From assembly GCF_000234665.1 (NCBI RefSeq), contig NC_018325.1:262501-326500 (forward strand): a stretch of 64,000 nucleotides of DNA, written 5' to 3'. Shown piece after piece: positions 51,161 to 61,348 of this stretch. Every line of letters begins with the position of its first letter. Positions within the stretch are counted from its first letter, which is position 1. Source of the stretch: Leishmania mexicana MHOM/GT/2001/U1103. Its lineage: Eukaryota; Euglenozoa; Kinetoplastea; Trypanosomatida; Trypanosomatidae. A model generated the notes under the pieces. That model made no database searches, was not told the origin of the DNA, and saw only the letters and a list, made by a program, of their open reading frames with translations. The position numbers were made by a program, and so were the translations under genes.

Positions 51161-52042
51161 ATGTGGGCATCGTGGGGATCATTGGCCCCTGCCGCACCGG
51201 AGCTGAGCGCCCGCACGTACGCGGCCGCGTCGTCATCGCCATCGCTGTCCACATCCTCTGCGGCGATCGCGGCGTCCCCGCAGTGGCGGCTGATCTCGGC
51301 TATCTCGCAGAAGGCTTCTCGCCAACTCGCAAAGTACCCAGCGCAGTACATCTACGCCTCTGCAGCGGCGGCGTTCGTGCTCACCGTCACGACCACTCTT
51401 CTAGCGCGTCACCTCGTACACCGTCGCGAGGACCGCGTGAGGGACGGGCGCCGGATCTCTGCCGCATCGGTGCTGCTACATGACGCGGCGACAGGCAGTG
51501 GCTGTGCGGCCGGCAAGTTAGGGTGTGTGGAGAGAGCGAAGGCTGCCCCGGCGCGGCGTAGGGCTGAGGACGGTGACGACGACATCGAGTTCGCCGACCC
51601 GGCCGAGAGCGCCTTCTTCTCCTACGTGCGCCGAGTCCAAAAGCAAAAGGAGGCGCCCCTCTTGGCCGCACTCACCGACCTTGAGACGGCGGCCGCAGAG
51701 CTGGCGGAGGTGCGGCGGAGGCATGCTCATCACGACAGCTTCGGCAGGGGCAAGGGTGATGAAGGGTGTCATCATTATTCGAGCGATGCCCATGGCAGCA
51801 ATATCGATAGTGGAGGAAACCGCAAGGATGTCGGTGACAGTGGCGCCGTGGCTGAGGCGCAGGCAAAGGTGCACCGTCTCGCTGTTGTCGCGGATGAGCT
51901 CCTGACGCAGTGGATCTGCAGCCTGGATGGCGTGCCGGTGCGCCAGAGTGAAGCGCTCAAGCAGCGACGAAAGGCGCTGGTACAGGAGGCAGCCGCCCTG
52001 ACGCGGCGTATCTTGCCGCATCTTCCGGATATCGGGATGTAG
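51161..52042 (+). CDS. Single-pass membrane protein of unknown function
   Basis: 293 aa, family not recognised. The N-terminal ~60 residues are Ala/Ser-rich with few charges. One hydrophobic segment at about 63-86 (YIYASAAAAFVLTVTTTLLA) is followed by basic residues RHLVHRRE. The C-terminal part contains a helical block (QKEAPLLAALTDLETAAAEL), a His/Gly/Asp-rich loop and a final helical region (AVAEAQAKVHRLAVVADELL). Likely anchored near its N-terminus with the bulk on one side of the membrane; which membrane cannot be told. Start chosen at 51161: the predicted acceptor at 51112 lies just upstream (5' UTR about 48 nt), excluding the longer open frame. Confidence 0.75.
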   Translation: MWASWGSLAPAAPELSARTYAAASSSPSLSTSSAAIAASPQWRLISAISQKASRQLAKYPAQYIYASAAAAFVLTVTTTLLARHLVHRREDRVRDGRRISAASVLLHDAATGSGCAAGKLGCVERAKAAPARRRAEDGDDDIEFADPAESAFFSYVRRVQKQKEAPLLAALTDLETAAAELAEVRRRHAHHDSFGRGKGDEGCHHYSSDAHGSNIDSGGNRKDVGDSGAVAEAQAKVHRLAVVADELLTQWICSLDGVPVRQSEALKQRRKALVQEAAALTRRILPHLPDIGM

Positions 52043-53198
52043 AGCCCCGCTCTCCTGTTTTCTCTCGGCTCCACACCCTCGCTGGCAGCGAGGGTGGACA
52101 GGGCATCAAGCACTGCGTTGAGCCACCAAGCCGTGCTCAAGTAGGTGCCGCCAGCATGTGTTCATGGCCAGAGTGTGAGAAACAGTGACGGGAGCGGGTG
52201 CAGAGGAGGATTGCCTCGTTGGCGGAGATACTGCCGGCGCGCGCATGTGTGTACGCGTCTGTGTAGCATTGGCGGGCGGGAAATATGCTGCGCGTAAGGT
52301 GGCCAGGCCACCGGGCGCAGAGAGACACGCCGCGCGCCGCAGCATGGCATTTACACCAATAAACCCCGACACACGCACAGGTGTGCGTGTCGCGCTTGCT
52401 GCTTATCGGCACGTTTTTGCTGGTCAGCCACGGCCGAATAGGCCGAGGCAACTTGCCTGCAAAAGGAAGCGGTGTGCCGTGGTGGCGGCGGCCCTTTTCC
52501 CCCTCTCGATCCTCCCCTCCCCACCGCCACCACCATCACACGTGACCACCCAAGACGTGTGCTCAAGCAACAAACACGGCCCTCGATGCGTGGCCGACAG
52601 CTGGAGGCTGGGATTGCTGGGTGGGGTGGGGGGAGATTGCGAGAGAGGCACACCGATCAGAGAAGCGCATGAGAACGTGTGCTCTCCTCCCCCGTGCCGC
52701 TGCCGCCTTTTGCTGCGTTGACCTGCACCTTTTCGTGTTCTTCGCTCTGCGAGTATGTACGTGATGATGCAGATGCGGCGACGGTTGACATGACACCGGC
52801 ACACATGCGCACCCACACACACACACCTGCCTGTTCTCCTCCTCCCTCTCATTTCTTCCCTCGGCGTCTTCCAGCGCATGTTAATCGACACCCACATGCA
52901 CATGTGGGCCTGCGCGCGTCTACAGCTCTGTGTTTTCAACCCCTCCGTTGGCATCTCTGCTGCTCTCTCCTACACACGTGTGCGTGTGTGCGATGCGCAG
53001 CGCTCCTAAGCCGCTGCACCGTGATACCGACCGCGACACGCACCCGCGCTCGAGGAAGAAGAACGACGCAGGTACGATTCCGGCGTGGACGTGTGTTCAG
53101 TCAGCTGACATCACCATCGCTCCCTCCGCGGCACCCACCCACCCACCGTGGTAGATATACACAGAGTGCTCCCTCGATAGAACCTGCCTCTCCCCTTG

Positions 53199-53199
<1 letters not shown>

Positions 53200-53276
<77 letters not shown>
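53200..53276 (+). repeat. Long CA dinucleotide microsatellite (about 38 units)
   Basis: Uninterrupted CA over 77 nt, the longest perfect microsatellite in the window, about 160 nt 5' of the predicted acceptor of the next gene. Confidence 0.95.
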
Positions 53277-53279
<3 letters not shown>

Positions 53280-53432
53280 GCAGAGAAAGCGAAGCGCACA
53301 TTGGCGAGGCTCTCGCCCAGTCCCCCCCTCCCTTCCTTCCCCCCGCTCATAGACGTGTGGTGGTACACCGCTGTCCTTTGTCCACGTGCCCATACTTTTC
53401 GTACCTTTCTTTTTTACCCATATATTTGCGGT

Positions 53433-53434
53433 AG
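53433..53434 (+). promoter_or_regulatory. Predicted spliced-leader acceptor AG for the MGNNSS gene
   Basis: First AG after the T-rich tract at 53403-53419. It places the 5' end 18 nt before the ATG at 53453 and rules out any longer N-terminus, which matters because the MGNNSS start predicts N-myristoylation. Prediction only. Confidence 0.45.
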
Positions 53435-53452
53435 GGCCGACGCCGCTTGCTT

Positions 53453-56400
53453 ATGGGGAACAACAGCAGCAGCCGCAGCAGCTCGCTGTCGCACACCGCC
53501 GTCGGTGGCAGCAGCAACCGTCAGCGCAGTTTCGACTCACAGGTGAGGGAGAGGCCGGCGTTGAGGTCTCTATCCTCAGGTAAAAATGCATCAGCCGTAA
53601 CGAGTGCTGCTGCGGCGAGTTCTCGCGTCACGGCTTCTCCTCCCTTGACAGGTAATGCTTTGCCAACGCGCAGGCAGCGCAGAGACGCCGCGGCAGAGGC
53701 CATGACGGCGTCGGCCGGGACGCAGGACAATCACCTCGTCAGCCCCGTCTCCTCAGCGCGCCGGCACGGGTTGCACTCTCTCTCATCGCTGCCGCCCAAG
53801 AGTGTCGAGCCTTTACCGGCGCGTGCGACTGCGGCTGCCATCACGGCGTCTCTGCACTTCTTGGACGGAACGGGACCCCCATTAAGAGACTCGCGAGAAA
53901 GGGAAAGGTCATGTGATGCAGAGTTGTCGCCGCCGCAGCGCCACCAGCAGCAGCAGCAGCAGAACAATGACTTCGACTTCGCTGTGATCGACACCCCAAA
54001 CTCTTGTCAAGGCCATGGGGACGACGAAAACGCCAACGGTGGCGCTGCCCGCAGTGGGTCGGTGGTGAGTGTGCATCGCGCACGCTCGTCTTCGATGCTA
54101 CAGGCGGCAACCGATTCTGCTGTACCACTACCGCTCACAACTCTGCTGAGTCTGGAAGATGCCCACCCCGCCCCCACCAACGTAAGCACGGCGCCGGCTC
54201 CAGCCGACGGTCACACGCGGGGGACCGTGTCCATGAGACGCGAGGGCGGCACAGAGGTCGACATGCACGAGCACAACACTAACTCCTCGAAAGTCTGCCG
54301 CGCTGTTTCGCCGTCAGCTTTGATCCCGAAGGGTAGCGAGCCGCTTGAGTCACCGGCCTTCCCATGCCCACCGTCGACGGCGGCGTCACCGCTGCCTGTG
54401 GGTCAGGCAGCCCTCTCCACCAACGTGCCGTGTCATCCGTCGACGACGACGAGGAGCACCACCACGCCTCAGCGGCCAGACGAACCTCTCAACGTGGACG
54501 TCGAGGGCATCGTTAACCGCGGCAGCCGCACCAGTAAGTCTGACCTCAAGTCCAGGCCTGAGGGCACAGGCGACGGCCGCAGTGGAGGCGGCGGCACCGG
54601 CGGCTTCTGGCGTAGGCAGTCACGCAATATCTTATTTCGCAAACTCCTCTCTCGGTCTGGCTCTCGCGCAGATCGGTCGTCGTTGCCGCCTCGCCCCGAG
54701 GCGGGCGAAGACGGAGGCGGCGCCGGAGGCACCAAAGTGAAGTTCACTGCTGGGGAAGATTCGGTTTACCGCAGAGACATCGCGGCAAAGATTGTGTACA
54801 AGCGCACCTCGCCTGCGCAGCGTGTCCATGACGTGCCGTCGACTGCGTCTGCAGCGTTGGGTACACAGCCAAGATCTTCAGCATCGTCGCCCTTCCCCGC
54901 CGGGGCCGCCGCGGCGACGGCAACTGGGCTTGCTGTGTCGAGGTCATCAAGCTCTTCGATGACGGCACAGAGGGTTTACGAGTTTCAGTCCCCGGCTGCC
55001 GGGGGGCGTCCAGTTGGGCGTACAACGGTCACCCCGACGGTGGACGATGTGCGCAGCTTCACCAGCGGCTCGACGAGCCCTCGCTGTGCTGAAGACGTGT
55101 CGGGACCGGGGCCGGGTGAGGAGGAGGGCGGCGAAGCACTGCCGCGAGGTTTTCCAGCTTCCAAAGGAGGACCGCACTCTCGCCAGCTGGTACCAGGAGA
55201 ACAAGTGGCGGCCCAGGACAGCGATGAGAGCGACTTGACGACGCCGACAGACACCAACTCGGCGCCGATTCTGCCGCCACCGCCGACGGCCTCTTTCGCG
55301 GAAGCGGTGTGGGGCACACGACGAGCCGCCGCGTCGGCAATCCCTAAGACGGCCACCAACAACACAAGCCTCTTCTCCGTCGATGACCACGCTAATGGCC
55401 GCGACAGCGATGGCGTCGCCGCTGCCGCATTGCCGTTGTCGGTATACTACTCGTTTCACCAGCAACCGCGGCAACTGAAGGCTCCCGGCGTCCTTGGTGC
55501 CGGCTTATCATCCACCACCACTGTGACGGACACAACGGCACGAGTGTCGCCACCGTCGCCTTTCGTTTCACCTCTTACAGCCGTCGCAGTGGCAGAGAGC
55601 AGCGGTTCAGCTGCCGTGGCGGCGTTTCCGTCTTCGGCAGCCACGGCTGATGCGTGTTTGAGAGGCCGCCGCTCGGTGAGCCAGTCCGCTATCATCGCGG
55701 CGTGGAATCGAATGGGCGCCCGCACAGGGACCTCTGTGAGTGGCGTTGGCGTGGGCGAAGGCCATCACGGCTGGGGTGAGGGTCCCGAGCCATCGGCAGA
55801 GGGGCTGCAGATGTTGTCCACGCCGGGAAAGTCACTTGCCGTTGCCGGCGATAGTATTGGTGGCGGTGCTGAGTTGGCAACCTCAGCAGTACCTGCGAGC
55901 AGGGACACTCAGCTCGGTCGGGTGCCGACTGCCGCGGCAGCTGAGGTTGCAATAGGCGAAGCACCGGCTTTCCGCCTTCAATGCACCGTCGCTGGCCATC
56001 AGGAAGCAGGCAACTGCGGCTCTTCACGCCGCTCTTGCGCCGGCGTCGCTTCCGTGCTGCCGATTCGGCGCCGCTCCGTCGCAGCACGTCAGCGGGGACC
56101 ACCACCGCTCTTTTCGCCTTCGCTAGAGAACAGCACGCCCAGCGATGGCGTTCCACAGCCGCTCTCTGCCCTCGGCCAGCTCTCCATCCGTGAAGACGCA
56201 CCCGCGGCGGGCCATCCTGCATCACCGCCCGTGCCCACAAAGACCGAGAATGACATCACTCATAGTTGGGCATCAGCACCACCACAGGAGCTACACCGGC
56301 CGCCAAGGGTGCGAATAAAGTACAAGGAGGAGGAGCGCTCCGCGGACAGGGCACCGCCTCTCACGCGTGAGCTCTCTGCCAGTTTGTGCACCTCCACCGC

Positions 56401-59400
56401 AGCTTCAACCGCCATCGCGACGCAGTGGCCGTCGTCACCGGAGAGCCGGCGGAGCGACGCCAGCCTATCGATGACGCAGTCGCTACAGGCGGGGATCCTT
56501 GTCCCGGTAAACGTGGGGGATAGAAGAAGTGGCGGGGCCTTGGTGGAGGAGCGGGAGCGTCTGTCGGTGCGCCGCACGATGGCATACGACGAGGAAATGG
56601 GGTCCGCAACAGCCACGACCGTCGGCGCGGATGAGGAGGATCGAGTTAACGAGGAGGATGGTGCGGCGGAAAGGCGCGCTGCACCACGAACTCCTCAGTC
56701 GCTCGCTCAGCACCAACTCCAGCGGCAGCCATTCGAGGCACACCCGCACCGGACATCCGCCCCTGGGTTCACAACAACGCACACTACCGTGGCTGCCAAC
56801 AGTACTGCACCTGGCCTGCTGTCGGCTCATAGCAACGACCCGCATCACTACTCTCCGCCGCAACGCATGGCGAGCGGCACCTTCTTTGCACCGAGTACGA
56901 GCGGGGCAGCTCTGTGTGGTGCCATTTCGTGGGCGCACAGCAGCCCTTCCTCGCAGCGATCGTACAACACGAGCGACTCGCGTCTGGAGGCGGCGAGAGG
57001 CGCACAGAACGTAGAGGACGAGGACGAAAGCATCGACGAGGTCGGCCTGAGGCGCACGCGAGATGGCGAGGATGCGCACTGTCGGTTGCACAGGTCTGAG
57101 GATGATCATGCGAAGTGCTTCGTCGGGCTCCATGTCACCCCTTTCAGCCGAAACTGCTCGCCTCCTTCAGTATTTGCTTCTCGAAGCAACTCCATCGGCT
57201 TCAACGCCATGGCCACCGCTACTCGCGGCGGCGGCGGCAAAAGGCGGGCGACCCTGGTGCGCAGCAACAGCTACCAGCCGCTGTCTCGGTGCTCGCAGCA
57301 AGAGCCGACGCGCAATACGTCGCTCTTGTCCTCGACGGCACGGGCTATGCCGCGGTGGAGAGAGCGGTTGACACCGTCACCGCAGCCGACCTCGCCGCTT
57401 TCTTTGAGTGTCGCCCGGGATGACGTCGGCCGCACCGCCAGTGGTCTCCTGTCAACCCCGGGGGGTCGGCGGGGGCTGACCTCGCAGGGAGCGCCTTCAC
57501 TTGCACACCAGCCAAGTGCGCATCTCCATCATCCACCGCCCCCTCCGAACTCGGCGTTGCCGTCGCACGGTGCACAATATCTTCGGCGCGAGATCTCTGG
57601 CAGCCTAGGCAGCGTGCGGTGGCAGGAGCTGAGTCTGCACGCCAGTGGTGGGCAAACGTCGCCGAACTTCGACTTCGCTGGGAGCAGCAGAGACAACGAC
57701 AACACGCCGCCGCGCTACGATGCTCTGGGCGACGACGAGGAGGATCTCGACGCCATGGTAAACGAGGATAACGCCGAGGGCGGCAACGACGATGGTCCAC
57801 AGCGGCGCCAAGGCTGCCCGGCCAGTGACGCTGTCGGCGAAGATACGGGAGACGACGGTGATGACACCTTTCCCTCCTTGGAAAGCAGCGAGGCGTCGAT
57901 GTGGGGCACGGGGACGTTGCGGACATGGCATCGTGACGACGACGATGGCAGTGAGGAGGAGGACAACGTCTATATCACCGAGAGCGGAGCAGGGAGCTGC
58001 AGCAACGGTGAGGTGCGCAGTGGCGATAGGCATTGTCTGCGGTTGCCGCAGCGTCACCGCTGGCGCCGGTATATGATTCCGCCTTCGGCGAGCACGCAGT
58101 TCCCCACGCAGCAGCCGCAGGAGTCGTACGACGTTGGCGGCGCATCTCGCAAGCTCGATCCCTCGACGCCGTCCGCGCAGGGCATCCCGCCGTCTCGCAC
58201 CGGGCCGCGGACTTTCGCCGACGCCGTCGTCCGCCTCCCACAGACCCGCTACGAGCCGCCGATGCCGTCGAATAGAAACACCTTCACAGCTTTCGTGCAC
58301 TTGTCGGACATCGCCTCCTCGCAGCTGCTCGCCACGGCAGCGGCGGCGGCGACGGAGGACGACGGTGGCGCTGTTCGCCGAGCGGGGCCCCACGTGCCCA
58401 CGCTAGCCACCGCCGACACGCTCATCCTGAACGCCTACGCCTTGCGAGGTGCGCACCTCGCCGACGGCGCTGGTGTCAGGGCAGACGTCGTGGATGTGGC
58501 GGGCGGCGTGGTGCCTATCAGCCCAGTCAACTCTTCCTTGAGCACCGCCCCGACGGACCGCATCTCGCGAGCCGACACGCCTGCGCCGGTGGCAGTCCAC
58601 GGCGCGGTGACCAGGCGAACCTCGCAAGGTGCAGAGGCCGAGGCGGCGAGCACGAGGTCTGAGTCGCCCGGCGCGCTCTCCCGCGGTGCACCGCCCAAGG
58701 TAAGCGTCACAAAGGCACCGCAGGGCCTGAACCACGCTGCTACCGCCGTCGCCGCCGCGGCGGTCGGCTTGGATGGGAGCAATGGTGGGCTTGATGGTGA
58801 CAGCGGTGCAGGCAGCGACAGCTTGTCAGTGGCAGCTGCGCAGGCGGGAGCCACGTCGCCGCGAACATCGTGGAGCCTGGAGTCGATGAAAGCCGGTGCC
58901 GTCCCCGTGTCTGAGGGGGAGCAACATGCGCTGTCGGACGAGGAGAGGCTGTGGCTGGACGCCTTTGGGCACTCGACACCTTTGCTCCACGGCGTGGCCG
59001 ACGCGGCGGTTGCAGTGGACGGTCACTTACCGCAGTCGGCTCCGCTTTCCGGATCGCAGTCGTTGCCGTGGTGGAATCGCCACCGCGGCACCACTCGATC
59101 GGAGGGCAGTGGCACGCTGGACTTCAGCCAGCGTGGAGGCGAGAGTGGCAACGGCGGCGGCCGACACTCGCCCTACAGCTCACTCTCCGTCAACAGCGCT
59201 CTTGCTGCCGTGCGGGGCGGTTGCGCCGCATCCCCGGCATCTCCGCCAACCCCCACCGGCTCCGTGGCCATGACTGGGTTGCCTCTGGGTCACACACTGC
59301 ATCCGGGCGGCGGCGCAGTGACGTCGGCTTCGTTCACGAGGAGTGGTGGCAGGCTGCGACGTGAGGCGCAGTATCCCACGACACCTACAAATGGCTGCCG

Positions 59401-61348
59401 CTCGAGTACCTTCAGAAGCAGTAGCGGCAGCACGAGCAGCGGCAGCGGCGGCACCAACAGCAACGGGGGAGATGCAGCCCACTGTGCTGCTGCTGGCGCT
59501 GCATTACGTCATAGGCCGAATGCCGAGGTGCTCGTCATGCAAGGGCGCTCATGCGACGTGAGCGACATCCGCAGCGAGAAGAGGGTGGCAGGGAAGGAGG
59601 GCATCGAGGGCGGCGCTGCACTTGTGGAAAAGTGCACCAGTCACGACCACGAAGGTGACAACGCCGGCCTGAGGGATGTGTGCATGCCGACACGGAAGCG
59701 GCATCCGTGGATGCCTGTCTTCCCCAGCTCTCCTCGCAGCGTGACGACGGCATTGGCAGCCGGAACGGCGTGCGCAGAGTCCGACAGCAGCGGCGTGCTA
59801 GCCATGACGACGCCGACCCACGCGATGGCCACCATCACAGTGGTGCCGCCCACGCTGTCCTTTATAGAGGAGGCGGAGGTGCAATCCCCATGTAGTGCAT
59901 CGCCACTTGCCCCCGCCATTGCCGCCGCATCCGGTGGACCGTATCGTGGCGAAGGAGAGTTGACATCCTCCGACAACGAGGCGCTGGACGAGGGAGTTGA
60001 CAGTGACGAGGGATGGGAGGTGGACGTTCCCATCCTTCTGTCGCGTGGCGTGCAGGCGCATCACAGCCGCAGACCCAGCGGTGTTAGCAACACCATCGCC
60101 GCTCCCACAAACACCGCGCTAACCGCTGCGCTGGACGGTTTGGGGGAGACTGAGACGTATGCTCGCACCCGCATCGAGGTGGGCGCCGCTGATGCGCGGG
60201 ATGCGGGGGTGTCGGTGCGGGATACGCTCCAAACGCAGCACTCGTCCGCCACGGCCCCGTTTGCGTTGCCCTCTCTCCTCTCTGGAATGGGCATGATGGA
60301 GAGCTGGGCTTCTGACGCCATGGACAGCGCTGCCGGGGGAGCCGGTCCGGACTCTGGCAGCTGCAGTGGCGCAGGCACCGGTACCACTTGTGTTGCAGGT
60401 GGAGGTAGAGATGTGACCTCAGTGCCGACCGCCCGTACGACCGCGACCTTTCTCGCCGTGTTGACTTCGCGGGAGTCGTGCGACAGCTTGGTGTCGCCGT
60501 CGCAGACGCCCGAACTACCGCTTATGCCGCGGCACAGCGGCAACGCAACTGGCGGCAACGGCGGCACTGGCTCCGGCCCAGGTTCTCGTCTCACGGATGA
60601 GCGCGTCTCTGGTGTGGAGGCGGCGGACTCGAGCGCACTCACCGGTGCACATGATGCGGAGGACGGGGACGCTCATGACAGACGTGTTGCCACCCACGCA
60701 GACGCCGGCTTGGAGGCGGAGGACGAGCTGCCGCACCCACCACTTGCCACGAAGCTCAAAGGCTCCCACTCGATGGCATCGCCTCCTGGCGCATTGCACC
60801 GCTGTGTCGACATCCGCTCCGCGGGTTCAGCTGTGGGAGCGGACCAGCGCGATACTAGCCTTGGCGGGCAGATAACCCTCACGGTGCCACAATACTCGCC
60901 TGAGCCATCCCAGCCGACAGCGTCTTGCCCAGGGAGCCCTCCAGGGTCACCAGACCACGTGTCTGCCCGCTCGCCGCTGCTCCTGGACGAAGAGGCTTCT
61001 GTAGGCACGTGCGCAGCAAGCCGAGCTCAGACGCGTCCCGACCATCACTACGGGCTTGTATTGTCACCCTCGCCGCATCACGAAGGCTTGACTCCACACG
61101 TGCGCTCCCAGTCGCGCTCGCAGCGCCAGCACCGCGGCCCCAGTGTCGGTCAGGTTGTGTGCCACTGGTGTGGGGAACCGTATACAAGCGCCGATGTATG
61201 CCTTGCCGCACGGCGACCGCACAGCGTGCTCCGCGAGGAGCGGCGCATAGAGAAGGCGGCGAAGCGCAGGGCACAGACACTCTTGCGCGAGGGTCGAGTC
61301 ACAGAGGCGGTGACGCTGCTGAAGAGCGCAGGTGTATACGTGCCATGA
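53453..61348 (+). CDS. Very large Ser-rich protein, predicted N-myristoylated, C-terminal Cys/His cluster
   Basis: 2,631 aa; no family recognised. The N-terminus MGNNSSSRSSS fits the N-myristoylation consensus (Gly2, Ser6, small uncharged residues between), suggesting membrane attachment. Most of the chain is predicted disordered: Ser, Ala, Gly, Pro and Thr with basic islands and acidic patches (for example DDEEDLDAM and DDDDGSEEEDN). More conserved-looking islands include RTFADAVVRLPQTRYEPPMP followed by NRNTFTAFVHLSDI, DEERLWLDAFGHSTPLL, and VRIKYKEEE. Near the C-terminus is Cys2570-x2-Cys2573-x9-Cys2583-x6-His2590, a candidate zinc site, followed by a basic helix (RRIEKAAKRRAQTLL) and EAVTLLKSAGVYVP. 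Start at 53453 is the only one compatible with the predicted acceptor; the frame just upstream opens with a non-ATG codon. Confidence 0.88.
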   Translation: MGNNSSSRSSSLSHTAVGGSSNRQRSFDSQVRERPALRSLSSGKNASAVTSAAAASSRVTASPPLTGNALPTRRQRRDAAAEAMTASAGTQDNHLVSPVSSARRHGLHSLSSLPPKSVEPLPARATAAAITASLHFLDGTGPPLRDSRERERSCDAELSPPQRHQQQQQQNNDFDFAVIDTPNSCQGHGDDENANGGAARSGSVVSVHRARSSSMLQAATDSAVPLPLTTLLSLEDAHPAPTNVSTAPAPADGHTRGTVSMRREGGTEVDMHEHNTNSSKVCRAVSPSALIPKGSEPLESPAFPCPPSTAASPLPVGQAALSTNVPCHPSTTTRSTTTPQRPDEPLNVDVEGIVNRGSRTSKSDLKSRPEGTGDGRSGGGGTGGFWRRQSRNILFRKLLSRSGSRADRSSLPPRPEAGEDGGGAGGTKVKFTAGEDSVYRRDIAAKIVYKRTSPAQRVHDVPSTASAALGTQPRSSASSPFPAGAAAATATGLAVSRSSSSSMTAQRVYEFQSPAAGGRPVGRTTVTPTVDDVRSFTSGSTSPRCAEDVSGPGPGEEEGGEALPRGFPASKGGPHSRQLVPGEQVAAQDSDESDLTTPTDTNSAPILPPPPTASFAEAVWGTRRAAASAIPKTATNNTSLFSVDDHANGRDSDGVAAAALPLSVYYSFHQQPRQLKAPGVLGAGLSSTTTVTDTTARVSPPSPFVSPLTAVAVAESSGSAAVAAFPSSAATADACLRGRRSVSQSAIIAAWNRMGARTGTSVSGVGVGEGHHGWGEGPEPSAEGLQMLSTPGKSLAVAGDSIGGGAELATSAVPASRDTQLGRVPTAAAAEVAIGEAPAFRLQCTVAGHQEAGNCGSSRRSCAGVASVLPIRRRSVAARQRGPPPLFSPSLENSTPSDGVPQPLSALGQLSIREDAPAAGHPASPPVPTKTENDITHSWASAPPQELHRPPRVRIKYKEEERSADRAPPLTRELSASLCTSTAASTAIATQWPSSPESRRSDASLSMTQSLQAGILVPVNVGDRRSGGALVEERERLSVRRTMAYDEEMGSATATTVGADEEDRVNEEDGAAERRAAPRTPQSLAQHQLQRQPFEAHPHRTSAPGFTTTHTTVAANSTAPGLLSAHSNDPHHYSPPQRMASGTFFAPSTSGAALCGAISWAHSSPSSQRSYNTSDSRLEAARGAQNVEDEDESIDEVGLRRTRDGEDAHCRLHRSEDDHAKCFVGLHVTPFSRNCSPPSVFASRSNSIGFNAMATATRGGGGKRRATLVRSNSYQPLSRCSQQEPTRNTSLLSSTARAMPRWRERLTPSPQPTSPLSLSVARDDVGRTASGLLSTPGGRRGLTSQGAPSLAHQPSAHLHHPPPPPNSALPSHGAQYLRREISGSLGSVRWQELSLHASGGQTSPNFDFAGSSRDNDNTPPRYDALGDDEEDLDAMVNEDNAEGGNDDGPQRRQGCPASDAVGEDTGDDGDDTFPSLESSEASMWGTGTLRTWHRDDDDGSEEEDNVYITESGAGSCSNGEVRSGDRHCLRLPQRHRWRRYMIPPSASTQFPTQQPQESYDVGGASRKLDPSTPSAQGIPPSRTGPRTFADAVVRLPQTRYEPPMPSNRNTFTAFVHLSDIASSQLLATAAAAATEDDGGAVRRAGPHVPTLATADTLILNAYALRGAHLADGAGVRADVVDVAGGVVPISPVNSSLSTAPTDRISRADTPAPVAVHGAVTRRTSQGAEAEAASTRSESPGALSRGAPPKVSVTKAPQGLNHAATAVAAAAVGLDGSNGGLDGDSGAGSDSLSVAAAQAGATSPRTSWSLESMKAGAVPVSEGEQHALSDEERLWLDAFGHSTPLLHGVADAAVAVDGHLPQSAPLSGSQSLPWWNRHRGTTRSEGSGTLDFSQRGGESGNGGGRHSPYSSLSVNSALAAVRGGCAASPASPPTPTGSVAMTGLPLGHTLHPGGGAVTSASFTRSGGRLRREAQYPTTPTNGCRSSTFRSSSGSTSSGSGGTNSNGGDAAHCAAAGAALRHRPNAEVLVMQGRSCDVSDIRSEKRVAGKEGIEGGAALVEKCTSHDHEGDNAGLRDVCMPTRKRHPWMPVFPSSPRSVTTALAAGTACAESDSSGVLAMTTPTHAMATITVVPPTLSFIEEAEVQSPCSASPLAPAIAAASGGPYRGEGELTSSDNEALDEGVDSDEGWEVDVPILLSRGVQAHHSRRPSGVSNTIAAPTNTALTAALDGLGETETYARTRIEVGAADARDAGVSVRDTLQTQHSSATAPFALPSLLSGMGMMESWASDAMDSAAGGAGPDSGSCSGAGTGTTCVAGGGRDVTSVPTARTTATFLAVLTSRESCDSLVSPSQTPELPLMPRHSGNATGGNGGTGSGPGSRLTDERVSGVEAADSSALTGAHDAEDGDAHDRRVATHADAGLEAEDELPHPPLATKLKGSHSMASPPGALHRCVDIRSAGSAVGADQRDTSLGGQITLTVPQYSPEPSQPTASCPGSPPGSPDHVSARSPLLLDEEASVGTCAASRAQTRPDHHYGLVLSPSPHHEGLTPHVRSQSRSQRQHRGPSVGQVVCHWCGEPYTSADVCLAARRPHSVLREERRIEKAAKRRAQTLLREGRVTEAVTLLKSAGVYVP

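Larger units (their letters stand above)
52043..53452. other. Spacer with long CA microsatellite
   Basis: No gene supported. It contains the 77-nt CA repeat (53200-53276) and a T-rich tract (53403-53419). Open frames crossing the CA run translate as His-Thr repeats. Confidence 0.65.
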
